DNA from: Paracoccaceae bacterium
GTDB taxonomy: Bacteria > Pseudomonadota > Alphaproteobacteria > Rhodobacterales > Rhodobacteraceae
Reading direction: 5' to 3'
Assembly: GCA_019090405.1 (NCBI GenBank)
Contig: JAHRVZ010000028.1
Span: 1 to 6,365, forward strand
DNA length: 6,365 nucleotides
The notes below the pieces were generated by a model that worked only from the letters and a program-made list of their open reading frames with translations, was not told the origin of the DNA and searched no databases. Of this stretch, positions 1 through 5,245 are shown piece by piece (within the stretch, counting starts at the first letter, position 1; each line of letters starts with the position of its first letter). The translations under genes and the position numbers were made by a program.

Positions 1-165
1 TGGGATCCGGCAATCCGGGGGATTTACCAACTCCCCGCTGAACTGCGGCTAGAGGACGTGCTGTCGGCGGTGGCCCTGTCGCTGGGCCTGTCCTTTTTTG
101 TCACGTTCTTTCCGGCCCGCCGCGCGGCGCGGATGAACCCGGTCGAGGCGCTGCGCTATGAATAA
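1..165 (+). CDS. C-terminal end of LolC/LolE-family lipoprotein-releasing ABC transporter permease (5' truncated by window edge)
   Basis: Frame 1 is open from the first base to a TAA at 163-165, giving 54 residues. They begin WDPAIRGIYQLP, continue into a hydrophobic stretch (about residues 21-38) and end PARRAARMNPVEALRYE. This is the standard C-terminus of LolC/LolE permeases: a last transmembrane helix followed by a cytoplasmic PxxxAxxxxPxEALRYE tail. In the family, two such permeases plus two LolD ATPases extract mature lipoproteins from the inner membrane and hand them to LolA. The next gene is lolD, whose ATG lies inside the last codons of this frame, so the two are one translationally coupled operon. 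LolC and LolE cannot be told apart from this tail, so no symbol is given. The family assignment is firm; the rest of the protein is outside the window. Confidence 0.9.
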   Translation, partial: WDPAIRGIYQLPAELRLEDVLSAVALSLGLSFFVTFFPARRAARMNPVEALRYE

Positions 166-835
166 TCCAGTGTTGCACCTAAGCGCGATTAGCAAAGCCT
201 ATAAGCGCGGTCTTCCGGGCGAGGTTAACGTGCTGCGCGGAATTGATTTGCGCATAGAACCGGGTGAGGTCGTTGCCCTTGTCGCGCCATCGGGAGCGGG
301 GAAATCGACCTTGCTGCATATTGCCGGCCTGCTGGATACGGCGGACGCCGGGCAGGTGTCGATATGTGGGCAGGACATGACCGGTAAGGGGGATCGCGCG
401 CGTACGGGTGTTCGACGCCGGGATGTTGGGTTCATTTATCAGTTTCACCATTTGCTACCGGAATTTTCGGCGTTGGAAAACATTGTATTGCCGCAACTGG
501 CCAATGGGATTTCGGCCAATGATGCAGATACACGCGCCCATGATCTGTTGGCGCGCGTCGGTATTGCGGACCGCGCCAGTCATCGGCCTGCAGCTTTGTC
601 AGGTGGCGAACAGCAGCGGGTGGCGTTTTGTCGGGCTTTGGCCAATGAACCGCAGTTATTGCTTGCGGATGAACCGACAGGAAATCTTGACACTGAAACA
701 TCTGACCAGGTGTTTGGCGCTCTGATGGACCTCGTGGCAGGCACAGGTCGGTCGGCGTTGATTGCCACCCACAATGCCGATCTGGCATCGCGGATGGATC
801 GGATTCTGCGTCTGGAAAATGGGCTGTTGGTCTAA
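158..835 (+). CDS. lolD: LolD, ATP-binding subunit of the lipoprotein-releasing ABC transporter
   Basis: This 225-residue ABC ATPase has the usual LolD length and every expected motif. The Walker A is APSGAGKST at 43-51, with Ala replacing the usual first Gly. The Q-loop YQFHHLLPEFSALEN (94-108) is the wording typical of LolD. The signature LSGGEQQR is at 147-154, Walker B LLLADEP at 167-173 followed by the D-loop GNLD, and the switch His is H205 in ATHN. It hydrolyses ATP on the inner face of the cytoplasmic membrane to drive release of outer-membrane lipoproteins to LolA. The ATG overlaps the stop of the upstream permease by 8 bases. A GAGG at 145-148 lies 9 bases before it, so the start is well supported. 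No clear terminator follows the TAA at 833-835. Two probable lipoprotein genes lie further along the window, but I draw no functional link from that. Confidence 0.96.
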   Translation: MNNPVLHLSAISKAYKRGLPGEVNVLRGIDLRIEPGEVVALVAPSGAGKSTLLHIAGLLDTADAGQVSICGQDMTGKGDRARTGVRRRDVGFIYQFHHLLPEFSALENIVLPQLANGISANDADTRAHDLLARVGIADRASHRPAALSGGEQQRVAFCRALANEPQLLLADEPTGNLDTETSDQVFGALMDLVAGTGRSALIATHNADLASRMDRILRLENGLLV

Positions 836-1065
836 AGATCACCAGAATTTCGCGGATTTCATGTGCGGGATATGAGGTGACAATTCAAACTTATACATAG
901 CGTCTTGATCTGTATCATTGCGGAAATTCCTGCGCTGATAAACTCTGAGAGTGATCCTCGCTGGACATAAAGCAACGTTTGAATTGGTGCGTATTTTTGG
1001 CCGCGCTAGCTGAGTATCTGGAACCGCTTTGGGAACTTTGAACCGTTTATCGTAAAGGGGATGTT
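836..1065. other. Intergenic region between lolD and the cytochrome genes
   Basis: This 230-base, relatively AT-rich gap holds no credible open reading frame on either strand. The few ATG or GTG starts close within about ten codons. It contains a palindromic FNR-type site at 905-918 and a -10-like GATAAA at 937-942. The remaining stretch of about 115 bases up to the cytochrome start would be a long untranslated leader. I see no strong rho-independent terminator for lolD here; the only complementary arms (TCACC at 840-844 and GGTGA at 876-880) are short and far apart. Confidence 0.6.
905..918 (+). promoter_or_regulatory. FNR/FnrL/Dnr-type operator (TTGAT-N4-ATCAT)
   Basis: The bases TTGATCTGTATCAT match the FNR-family consensus TTGAT-N4-ATCAA at nine of ten defined positions and form an almost perfect palindrome. 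The site lies alone between lolD and two cytochrome c genes. A GATAAA at 937-942 lies roughly where a -10 element would sit if the site works as a class II activator position near -40, although the spacing is a few bases shorter than ideal. CRP/FNR-family activators such as FnrL commonly switch on cytochrome genes at low oxygen, so control of the downstream pair is the natural inference. Nothing in the window shows the regulator itself. Confidence 0.6.
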
Positions 1066-1467
1066 ATGCTGAAACAGGGGCTGAACACATTGGCATTTCT
1101 GCTTTGGGCGGGCGCTGGCATGGCGCAAGACGCCAAAGAGGGGGCCGGGCTTTTTCAGGATCATTGCGCAACCTGCCACGGGATCGAGGCAACAGGGCAG
1201 GGTCCGATGGCCGGGGTTCTGGTCATCAAACCGACAAACCTGACCCGCCTTACCGCGACAAATAACGGCGCGTTTCCAACTGCTCGGGTGGCTGCGCGCA
1301 TTGATGGGCGTGATCCGTTGGTAAGCCATGGTAGCCCGATGCCAGTTTACGGGGACTTCTTTGAAGGCGTCGATACTGCGATCAAAGCGCCTTCGGGGCA
1401 ACCGATCATGACCAGCGTGCCAGTCGCTGATTTAGTGGCCTATTTGAAGTCAATTCAATTAGAGTGA
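1066..1467 (+). CDS. Periplasmic class I monohaem cytochrome c
   Basis: This 133-residue protein starts with a Sec signal peptide (hydrophobic core about residues 8-18, probable cleavage after AGAGMA at 20), so the mature form should be a soluble periplasmic protein of about 113 residues. The haem-binding motif is CATCH at 34-38. The likely sixth iron ligand is M92 in GSPMPVYG. The C-terminal helix VADLVAYLKSIQ is typical of small cytochrome c domains. The start is supported by a GGGG at 1057-1060, 5 bases before the ATG. It carries single electrons in the periplasm; its partners are not known. The next gene encodes a clear paralogue: both have an LTR-x4-NxGxFPTA-x7-IDG block and the same C-terminal helix. 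The FNR-like site upstream suggests induction at low oxygen. The family is certain, the specific role is not. Confidence 0.9.
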   Translation: MLKQGLNTLAFLLWAGAGMAQDAKEGAGLFQDHCATCHGIEATGQGPMAGVLVIKPTNLTRLTATNNGAFPTARVAARIDGRDPLVSHGSPMPVYGDFFEGVDTAIKAPSGQPIMTSVPVADLVAYLKSIQLE

Positions 1468-1483
1468 ATACAGATTCATTTCC

Positions 1484-1489
1484 GGAGAG
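1484..1489 (+). promoter_or_regulatory. Ribosome binding site that decides the start of the second cytochrome gene
   Basis: GGAGAG lies 7 bases before the ATG at 1497. The same frame is also open from a GTG at 1464 that overlaps the previous gene's TGA. That longer start would put 11 mostly polar residues in front of a complete lipoprotein signal peptide, so the ATG at 1497 is preferred. Confidence 0.7.
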
Positions 1490-1496
1490 TTTCACG

Positions 1497-1898
1497 ATGA
1501 AGTCATTTATTCTAATCAGCTTACCTGCATTGGCGTTACTTGCGGCCTGTGCCTCTAGTGACATGCCCGAAGCAAGCGAAGGCGAGCGGCTGTTTGCCGA
1601 CAATTGCACCGCATGCCACGACTATCGCGGCACCGGATCAGCCCAGTTGATTGGCGGGCAGGCGGCACCTGACCTGACCCGGATTTCGGCCCGCAACGGC
1701 GGCACGTTCCCTACGGCGCAGGTGTTGTCGCAGATTGACGGCTATGGACGGGGAAAGGTGTCAGCCGAAGTCATGCCCGAGTTTGGCGTGCTTTTGCAGG
1801 GTGATCTGGTCCCCATTGAGATTGACGGAACCCTGACGCCGACACCTCGCCCCTTAGCGGCCTTGCTGGCCTATCTTGAAAGCATTCAGGTGCCTTAG
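1497..1898 (+). CDS. Membrane-anchored (lipoprotein) monohaem cytochrome c
   Basis: Read from the ATG at 1497, this is a 133-residue protein. Its signal peptide ends in a lipobox, LAAC at 15-18, so signal peptidase II would leave Cys18 as the lipidated N-terminus. The haem motif is CTACH at 37-41 and the probable axial Met is M93 in EVMPEFG. The conserved block LTRISARNGGTFPTA (60-74) and the C-terminal helix LLAYLESIQ match the upstream cytochrome, so the two arose by tandem duplication. The residue after the lipid Cys is Ala, not Asp, which by the E. coli rule would allow export to the outer membrane. Whether that rule holds here is unknown. The gene starts 29 bases after the previous stop and should share its transcript. 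Its stop overlaps that of the convergent gene on the other strand. Likely role: a tethered periplasmic electron carrier, perhaps exchanging electrons with its soluble neighbour. Confidence 0.88.
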   Translation: MKSFILISLPALALLAACASSDMPEASEGERLFADNCTACHDYRGTGSAQLIGGQAAPDLTRISARNGGTFPTAQVLSQIDGYGRGKVSAEVMPEFGVLLQGDLVPIEIDGTLTPTPRPLAALLAYLESIQVP

Positions 1899-2578
1899 CT
1901 GCAAATACCGCTGATTTTGGCGTCCTTCCAGGGCAGGCCTACATCTGCGTCTTTCCATTCACCGGGCAGGTCGGACACCGGAAATGCGCCTGACAGCATA
2001 GTGTGCAGCCGCTTGGTTCGGGCAGCATCCGGGTCCAATGCGCGGCAGCAGACGTATTCTTCGACAATCGCGCCCTGTTGCTCATAGCCATAGGACAGAA
2101 ATTCTGGCGCTCCGTTCAGATCAAACAGATAGGGATCGTCTGAATGGCCATGTTCAGCGGCCGCAACCCAAGGGCTGAATCCGGTACGGTCGCGGTTTTG
2201 CCATTGCCAAACATGGGTCATTTCATGGGCAAACAGCATGGCCGCGACAAGATGGATTTGATCCGGGAAATCAGGTTGATAATTCGTCGTGTACCAGTCT
2301 TTGGTGAAATAGACGGTGTTAAACAAAGTTACCGCAGCGGGGCTGACAGTAACGATTTCTTCTTTTGCGGCGGGTAGGATGCGTTCCCGACAGGTCAGAC
2401 GCGGACGGGCTTTGCGTTTGAACGTAAAGCTGCCGACAGGCGCGCCTTTGACCAGCCTAACCCGGTCTACATCCAACTGATCGCCCTGGATCGACAAAGC
2501 AAAGGTTTTTTCAGACTCGGTCAGCGGGCGACCACAGCCTGAGGCAAGCAGCAAAATCAATAGCCCGCGCAGGATCAT
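1895..2578 (-). CDS. Putative zinc-dependent peptidase-like lipoprotein with HEMTH motif
   Basis: This 227-residue protein has a hydrophobic N-terminus ending ASGC at 12-15, a plausible though imperfect lipobox (Ala rather than Leu at -3), so it is probably an envelope lipoprotein. The key motif is FAHEMTHVWQWQ at 116-127, an HExxH (H118, E119, H122) of the kind that binds zinc and holds the catalytic Glu. The sequence around HExxHxxQ resembles the DUF4157-like and alphaproteobacterial 'vgr-related' hypothetical proteins. A downstream EEY at 173-175 (GAIVEEYVCC) could supply a third, Glu, zinc ligand. Four cysteines remain after the lipid Cys (63, 177, 178, 226) and could form disulphides in the periplasm. 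The gene begins 31 bases after the glycosylase gene and is probably co-transcribed; the ribosome site is weak (AAAAAGG about 10 bases upstream). Substrate and true activity are unknown. Confidence 0.75.
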   Translation of the reverse strand: MILRGLLILLLASGCGRPLTESEKTFALSIQGDQLDVDRVRLVKGAPVGSFTFKRKARPRLTCRERILPAAKEEIVTVSPAAVTLFNTVYFTKDWYTTNYQPDFPDQIHLVAAMLFAHEMTHVWQWQNRDRTGFSPWVAAAEHGHSDDPYLFDLNGAPEFLSYGYEQQGAIVEEYVCCRALDPDAARTKRLHTMLSGAFPVSDLPGEWKDADVGLPWKDAKISGICS

Positions 2579-2609
2579 GTCTCGAGGCCTTTTTGAGCAA
2601 TCAACAACG

Positions 2610-3272
2610 TCAAACCGTCATCGCCAGAACGCGGCTGATTTCTGTCAAAGACCGACCGGATTGCCCCATCAGTTCATTGAATGCAGCCTGAACCGCGCGC
2701 AGCGCAGTTTTGGAAGTTGCAGCCTTGTCGATAACGCCTTCGGCAATCAGCCGGGCCGTGACATCGCGCGACAGGATGAAACTGTCACGCCCGATGAACC
2801 GCATGGCATATTGCCCGGTGTTGCCGCCAATTCGTGCGCCGCCAGATTTCAGAAACGACAATAGGCCAATATAGTCGCTCGAAGGCCAGCCTCCCAGAAC
2901 TGCTCCGGCCCCGCCCTGATCGCGCAGCCCCATCAGAAACCCGGCATTGTCGCGCACTGTGGCGATTTTCATGGCATTGCGTACAATCGAAGTGTCCCGC
3001 AATAGTTCATCAAACCTATCGTCGTCCATAAACGCGTTGCGCCCGACGTCAAAACCGTTGAATGCCTGCTCAAATCCGTCCCATTTGGATTCGATGACTT
3101 TCCAGTTAAAGCCAGCCTGAAACACGCATTTGGTGAGCATCGCCAACCAGCGATCTTCAGGGATTTTGGCCAGCGCCTCAGGTGTCAGCGGTTTGGAAAG
3201 CAGTGCTTCAAGCGCCTCGGGCCCGCCGTGGCGGTCGGCAGCTATGTTAAAAAGGGTGTCAAAATCACGCAT
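2610..3272 (-). CDS. DNA-3-methyladenine glycosylase I (Tag) family protein, divergent branch
   Basis: This 220-residue protein aligns with E. coli Tag through its centre. FQAGFNW (51-57) matches QQAGLSW, followed by a similar run (FEQAFNGFD, 67-75) and the IVRNAMKI segment (96-103) matching IIRHRGKI. Tag removes 3-methyladenine from alkylated DNA. Important differences are visible. The position of Tag Glu38, which recognises the base, is Cys49 here, while the Trp46 equivalent (W57) is kept. The Cys/His zinc site of Tag is missing. The C-terminal part, GGNTGQYAMRFIG then FILSRDV (149-171), reads like a helix-hairpin-helix with an Asp (D170) where HhH-GPD glycosylases keep their catalytic Asp. 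I recall the same layout in other alphaproteobacterial Tag relatives. The MRDF start fits that family, though no strong ribosome site precedes it. Base-excision repair is likely; substrate is uncertain. Confidence 0.82.
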   Translation of the reverse strand: MRDFDTLFNIAADRHGGPEALEALLSKPLTPEALAKIPEDRWLAMLTKCVFQAGFNWKVIESKWDGFEQAFNGFDVGRNAFMDDDRFDELLRDTSIVRNAMKIATVRDNAGFLMGLRDQGGAGAVLGGWPSSDYIGLLSFLKSGGARIGGNTGQYAMRFIGRDSFILSRDVTARLIAEGVIDKAATSKTALRAVQAAFNELMGQSGRSLTEISRVLAMTV

Positions 3273-3337
3273 TTTGTCAGGCTAGGGAAATGGGGCGAAA
3301 GGTCAACGCCCGGTTTATTGTTGGGCCCGGTTTGCCG

Positions 3338-3742
3338 CTAAGGGACGTAAAACGAGGCAGAGGCGACTGCAACAGGTTTGCCGCTGGTTTCTTCGGTCAG
3401 GTTCGCGCGGGCAAATATCATTGCGCGCCCGGTGCGCACAATTTCAGCGCGGCATAGAATCGCGGTGCCGACGCCTGGGCGCAGGAACTGAGTGTGCAGG
3501 TCGGTGGTGGACACCGGCGTAAAACTGTCAAATTGCGCAATGGCGATGATCGACATAGCGGTGTCAGCCAGTGAGGCCAGTGCCTGTCCGGAAACGATCC
3601 CTCCGTGGCGCGCAAGATGGTCGCCCAACGGCATTCGGATTACCACATGATCTGCGCCGATCTTGGTGACAGTCAGGTCAAGGGACAGTACCCAGGGAGC
3701 AAAATTTTCGTTTAGCAGCGTTTGCGCGGATTCTGGTGTCAT
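3338..3742 (-). CDS. PaaI-type hotdog-fold thioesterase
   Basis: From the ATG at 3742 this is a 134-residue single hotdog (4HBT) domain, the normal length for the family. It carries HGGIVSGQALASLADTA (46-62), in which D60 on the long hotdog helix is the expected catalytic acid. The typical following strands are TDLHTQFLRPG (80-90) and the C-terminal ASASFYV. The spacing between HGG and the Asp is five residues longer than in E. coli PaaI, placing it in the GGxxSGxxxxxLAD subgroup seen in Rhodobacterales. Such proteins hydrolyse acyl-CoA thioesters in the cytoplasm; the acyl group cannot be predicted. A TTG directly before the ATG extends the frame by one codon, but ATG is preferred. No good ribosome site is visible. 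The start lies 12 bases after the stop of the secreted-protein gene, so translation may depend on coupling to it. Confidence 0.85.
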   Translation of the reverse strand: MTPESAQTLLNENFAPWVLSLDLTVTKIGADHVVIRMPLGDHLARHGGIVSGQALASLADTAMSIIAIAQFDSFTPVSTTDLHTQFLRPGVGTAILCRAEIVRTGRAMIFARANLTEETSGKPVAVASASFYVP

Positions 3743-3754
3743 CAAGGTGCCAGT

Positions 3755-4357
3755 CTATTCAGAAAATGGATCAGACTTGCCGGAACTATTTCCTGCAAAG
3801 GGGTCTTTGTTTTCGTTCACCGCTTCTAGAAACGAGCGCTGGCACTTGATAACCTCATCAAACGCCCGGCGCGATCCCCGCAGAGTATAATGACCAAGCC
3901 GGTTGTTGTTATAGCTCCAGTCCATTGAATTTTCACGTTGAAATTCGGTGACAAAAAGTTCGGCTTCGTCCGAAGCAACGTCGATCATCAGGTTAAGACC
4001 CGAGTAGTTATCAACCACGGTTCCGGTCATGCCCAGCGTCCACGGAGATTCATCGCCGAATTTTACCGTGATGGAATAATCTTCTCCATCCTGAATTGAT
4101 GACCAGCGTTCATCCAGAATCGTGACATCAAGGCTTAGGTCATCGTTGTTGTTGTCAAAGCCGATGAAAAATGCGGTCTCTCTGTCAAATACCGCAAAGG
4201 CCTGACAGCCGGCTGAACCGGGGTAAAATGATATGTCCCAGCCGCCAACGGTTTTCCAGTCAATGGTGTCTGCCGAAACAGTCGTAAGATTTGCCGTCAG
4301 GATAGCGGCTGCCGCCAGTGTTCTAATTCCGAACGCGTGGAAAATCGAATGTGTCAT
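3755..4357 (-). CDS. Secreted or periplasmic protein of unknown function
   Basis: I do not recognise a named family for this 200-residue protein. It has a clear Sec signal peptide (hydrophobic residues about 14-24, probable cleavage after TTVSA at 29), so it should be exported. The mature part starts with GGWDISFYPGSAGCQAFAVF (38-57) and later has IKCQ (170-173). The only two cysteines, C51 and C172, could form one disulphide. The centre is rich in Asp and aromatic residues and reads like alternating beta strands (FFIGFD, YSITVKFG). I recall similar 'GW...C...CQ' exported proteins in Rhodobacterales and Rhizobiales, all hypothetical. The tail is hydrophilic and carries DPF twice (185-187 and 196-198). 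Start: GGGG lies 5 bases upstream of the ATG and a good promoter lies just before it, so this is the first gene of its transcript, followed at 12 bases by the thioesterase. Confidence 0.75.
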   Translation of the reverse strand: MTHSIFHAFGIRTLAAAAILTANLTTVSADTIDWKTVGGWDISFYPGSAGCQAFAVFDRETAFFIGFDNNNDDLSLDVTILDERWSSIQDGEDYSITVKFGDESPWTLGMTGTVVDNYSGLNLMIDVASDEAELFVTEFQRENSMDWSYNNNRLGHYTLRGSRRAFDEVIKCQRSFLEAVNENKDPFAGNSSGKSDPFSE

Positions 4358-4384
4358 GCAAACCCCATAGATATAATTGCCATC

Positions 4385-4412
4385 AGTATAATATGTTTTT
4401 ACGCTCTGCCAA
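4385..4412 (-). promoter_or_regulatory. Sigma70-type promoter for the secreted-protein/thioesterase transcript
   Basis: Read on the minus strand, TTGGCA (4412-4407) and TATACT (4390-4385) are separated by 16 bases. Each differs from the consensus TTGACA or TATAAT at one position. Transcription would start near 4378, giving a leader of about 20 bases with a GGGG ribosome site before the ATG at 4357. This is the best promoter match I found in the window. The short gaps downstream suggest it may serve all four minus-strand genes down to 1895, although a 65-base gap after the thioesterase could hold another start. Confidence 0.6.
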
Positions 4413-4438
4413 CTGTTCTGGGTCGCTGGTCGGCTTTG

Positions 4439-5245
4439 TCATCTTAAAATGTTGGGAAACCCACGCAATTTGCTCTGCCGTTCGGCTGGTAAGTGGCGAT
4501 TAAGGCGTTTGTTGATCAGACCGAAAAAGCCAATAATCACCAATGTCAGCAGGATGAAATAGAAGGCCAGAATTGGATAGGGAATGAACGGATTGAAGGT
4601 TTTGTCGGCAAAATAGCTCGCATAATAAAGCGAGTCACCCTTTTGCCGCCATGCCGGGAAACTGCTGAAATAGACCAGAGTGGTGGCGTGAAACAGAAAG
4701 ATTGCTTCGTTGGTATAGGCGGGCCACGCAAGGCGCAGCATGGTGGGCCAGACGATGCGGCGGAACCTTGGCCATCCGCTCATGCCATAGGCATCCGCGG
4801 CCTCGACATCGCCTTTGGGGATTGATCGCAAAGCCCCATGAAATATCTCGCCGGAATAGGCGGCTGTGTTAAAAAACAGCACGATAAGCGCACCCAGCCA
4901 GGCGGCTGTGAACGGGCCAAAGAACGGATGGGTGCCTTTGAGACTGAGAAACAGGAAATAGGCGAAAAAGAACTGGATAAACAACGGAGAGCCACGGAAT
5001 AGAAAGATGAACCACTCAGCCGGTTTACGAAATACCCTGCGGTTTGAGCCTTTGGCCACAGCCAATACCGTCGCCAAAATGAACCCGGTGGCCAGAGCGA
5101 TCACGCCGTAATAAACGTTCCAGATCATGCCGGACCCGATCAGGGTGAATTGCTCACACAGGGTAATATTCTCTTTTGGCAGAAGCCGTTCGCCAATACC
5201 AATCGCACGCAGGCCGTAGTCCTGAATGGTCTGAAGGCAGCTCAT
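4439..5245 (-). CDS. Polar amino acid ABC transporter permease, second subunit (HisM-like)
   Basis: This 268-residue inner-membrane protein belongs to the His/Glu/Gln/Arg/opine permease family. It has about five hydrophobic helices (roughly 38-64, 77-103, 112-136, 174-195, 223-246). The EAA loop that docks with the ATPase runs from GALRSIPKGDVEAADAYGM (137-155) to IVWPTMLR (164-171). RGSPLFIQ (84-91) is the family's conserved segment after the first cytoplasmic loop. It should pair with the permease encoded just upstream to form the membrane channel of an amino acid importer. Its ATG overlaps the upstream TGA as ATGA, with a GGGG 7 bases before it, which indicates translational coupling and equal dosage of the two permeases. 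No ATPase gene follows; the next gene is unrelated and has its own promoter. The transported amino acid cannot be read from the permease. Confidence 0.92.
   Translation of the reverse strand: MSCLQTIQDYGLRAIGIGERLLPKENITLCEQFTLIGSGMIWNVYYGVIALATGFILATVLAVAKGSNRRVFRKPAEWFIFLFRGSPLFIQFFFAYFLFLSLKGTHPFFGPFTAAWLGALIVLFFNTAAYSGEIFHGALRSIPKGDVEAADAYGMSGWPRFRRIVWPTMLRLAWPAYTNEAIFLFHATTLVYFSSFPAWRQKGDSLYYASYFADKTFNPFIPYPILAFYFILLTLVIIGFFGLINKRLNRHLPAERQSKLRGFPNILR

Noticed and set aside
432..842. Long open frame on the minus strand opposite lolD
   Set aside because: The protein is low in recognisable motifs and lies wholly opposite a certain LolD gene in a GC-rich region, so it is a shadow frame.
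836..904. Terminator after lolD
   Set aside because: Only short arms far apart are present (TCACC and GGTGA), with no GC-rich stem and no T-run, so no call is made.
1464..1496. GTG start for the second cytochrome, overlapping the first gene's TGA
   Set aside because: It would put a polar extension before a complete lipoprotein signal peptide, whereas the ATG at 1497 has a GGAGAG at 7 bases. The lipobox position decides for 1497.
1..1898. Functional link between the lipoprotein-sorting genes and the lipoprotein cytochrome
   Set aside because: The cytochromes have their own probable promoter and the Lol system serves all lipoproteins; adjacency alone is not evidence.
2577..2864. Plus-strand open frame starting beside the lipoprotein start
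   Set aside because: It lies opposite the well-supported Tag-family gene, has no ribosome site and shows no motif.
3308..3333. Possible terminator or repeat in the gap between thioesterase and glycosylase genes
   Set aside because: A 9-base direct repeat (GCCCGGTTT, 17 bases apart) and a GGGCCC palindrome are present, but the only hairpin is a 4-base stem with an 11-base loop and no T-run. This is likely chance.
3743..3745. TTG as start of the thioesterase
   Set aside because: It adds a single codon before an ATG in the same frame. TTG starts are rare and no ribosome site favours it.
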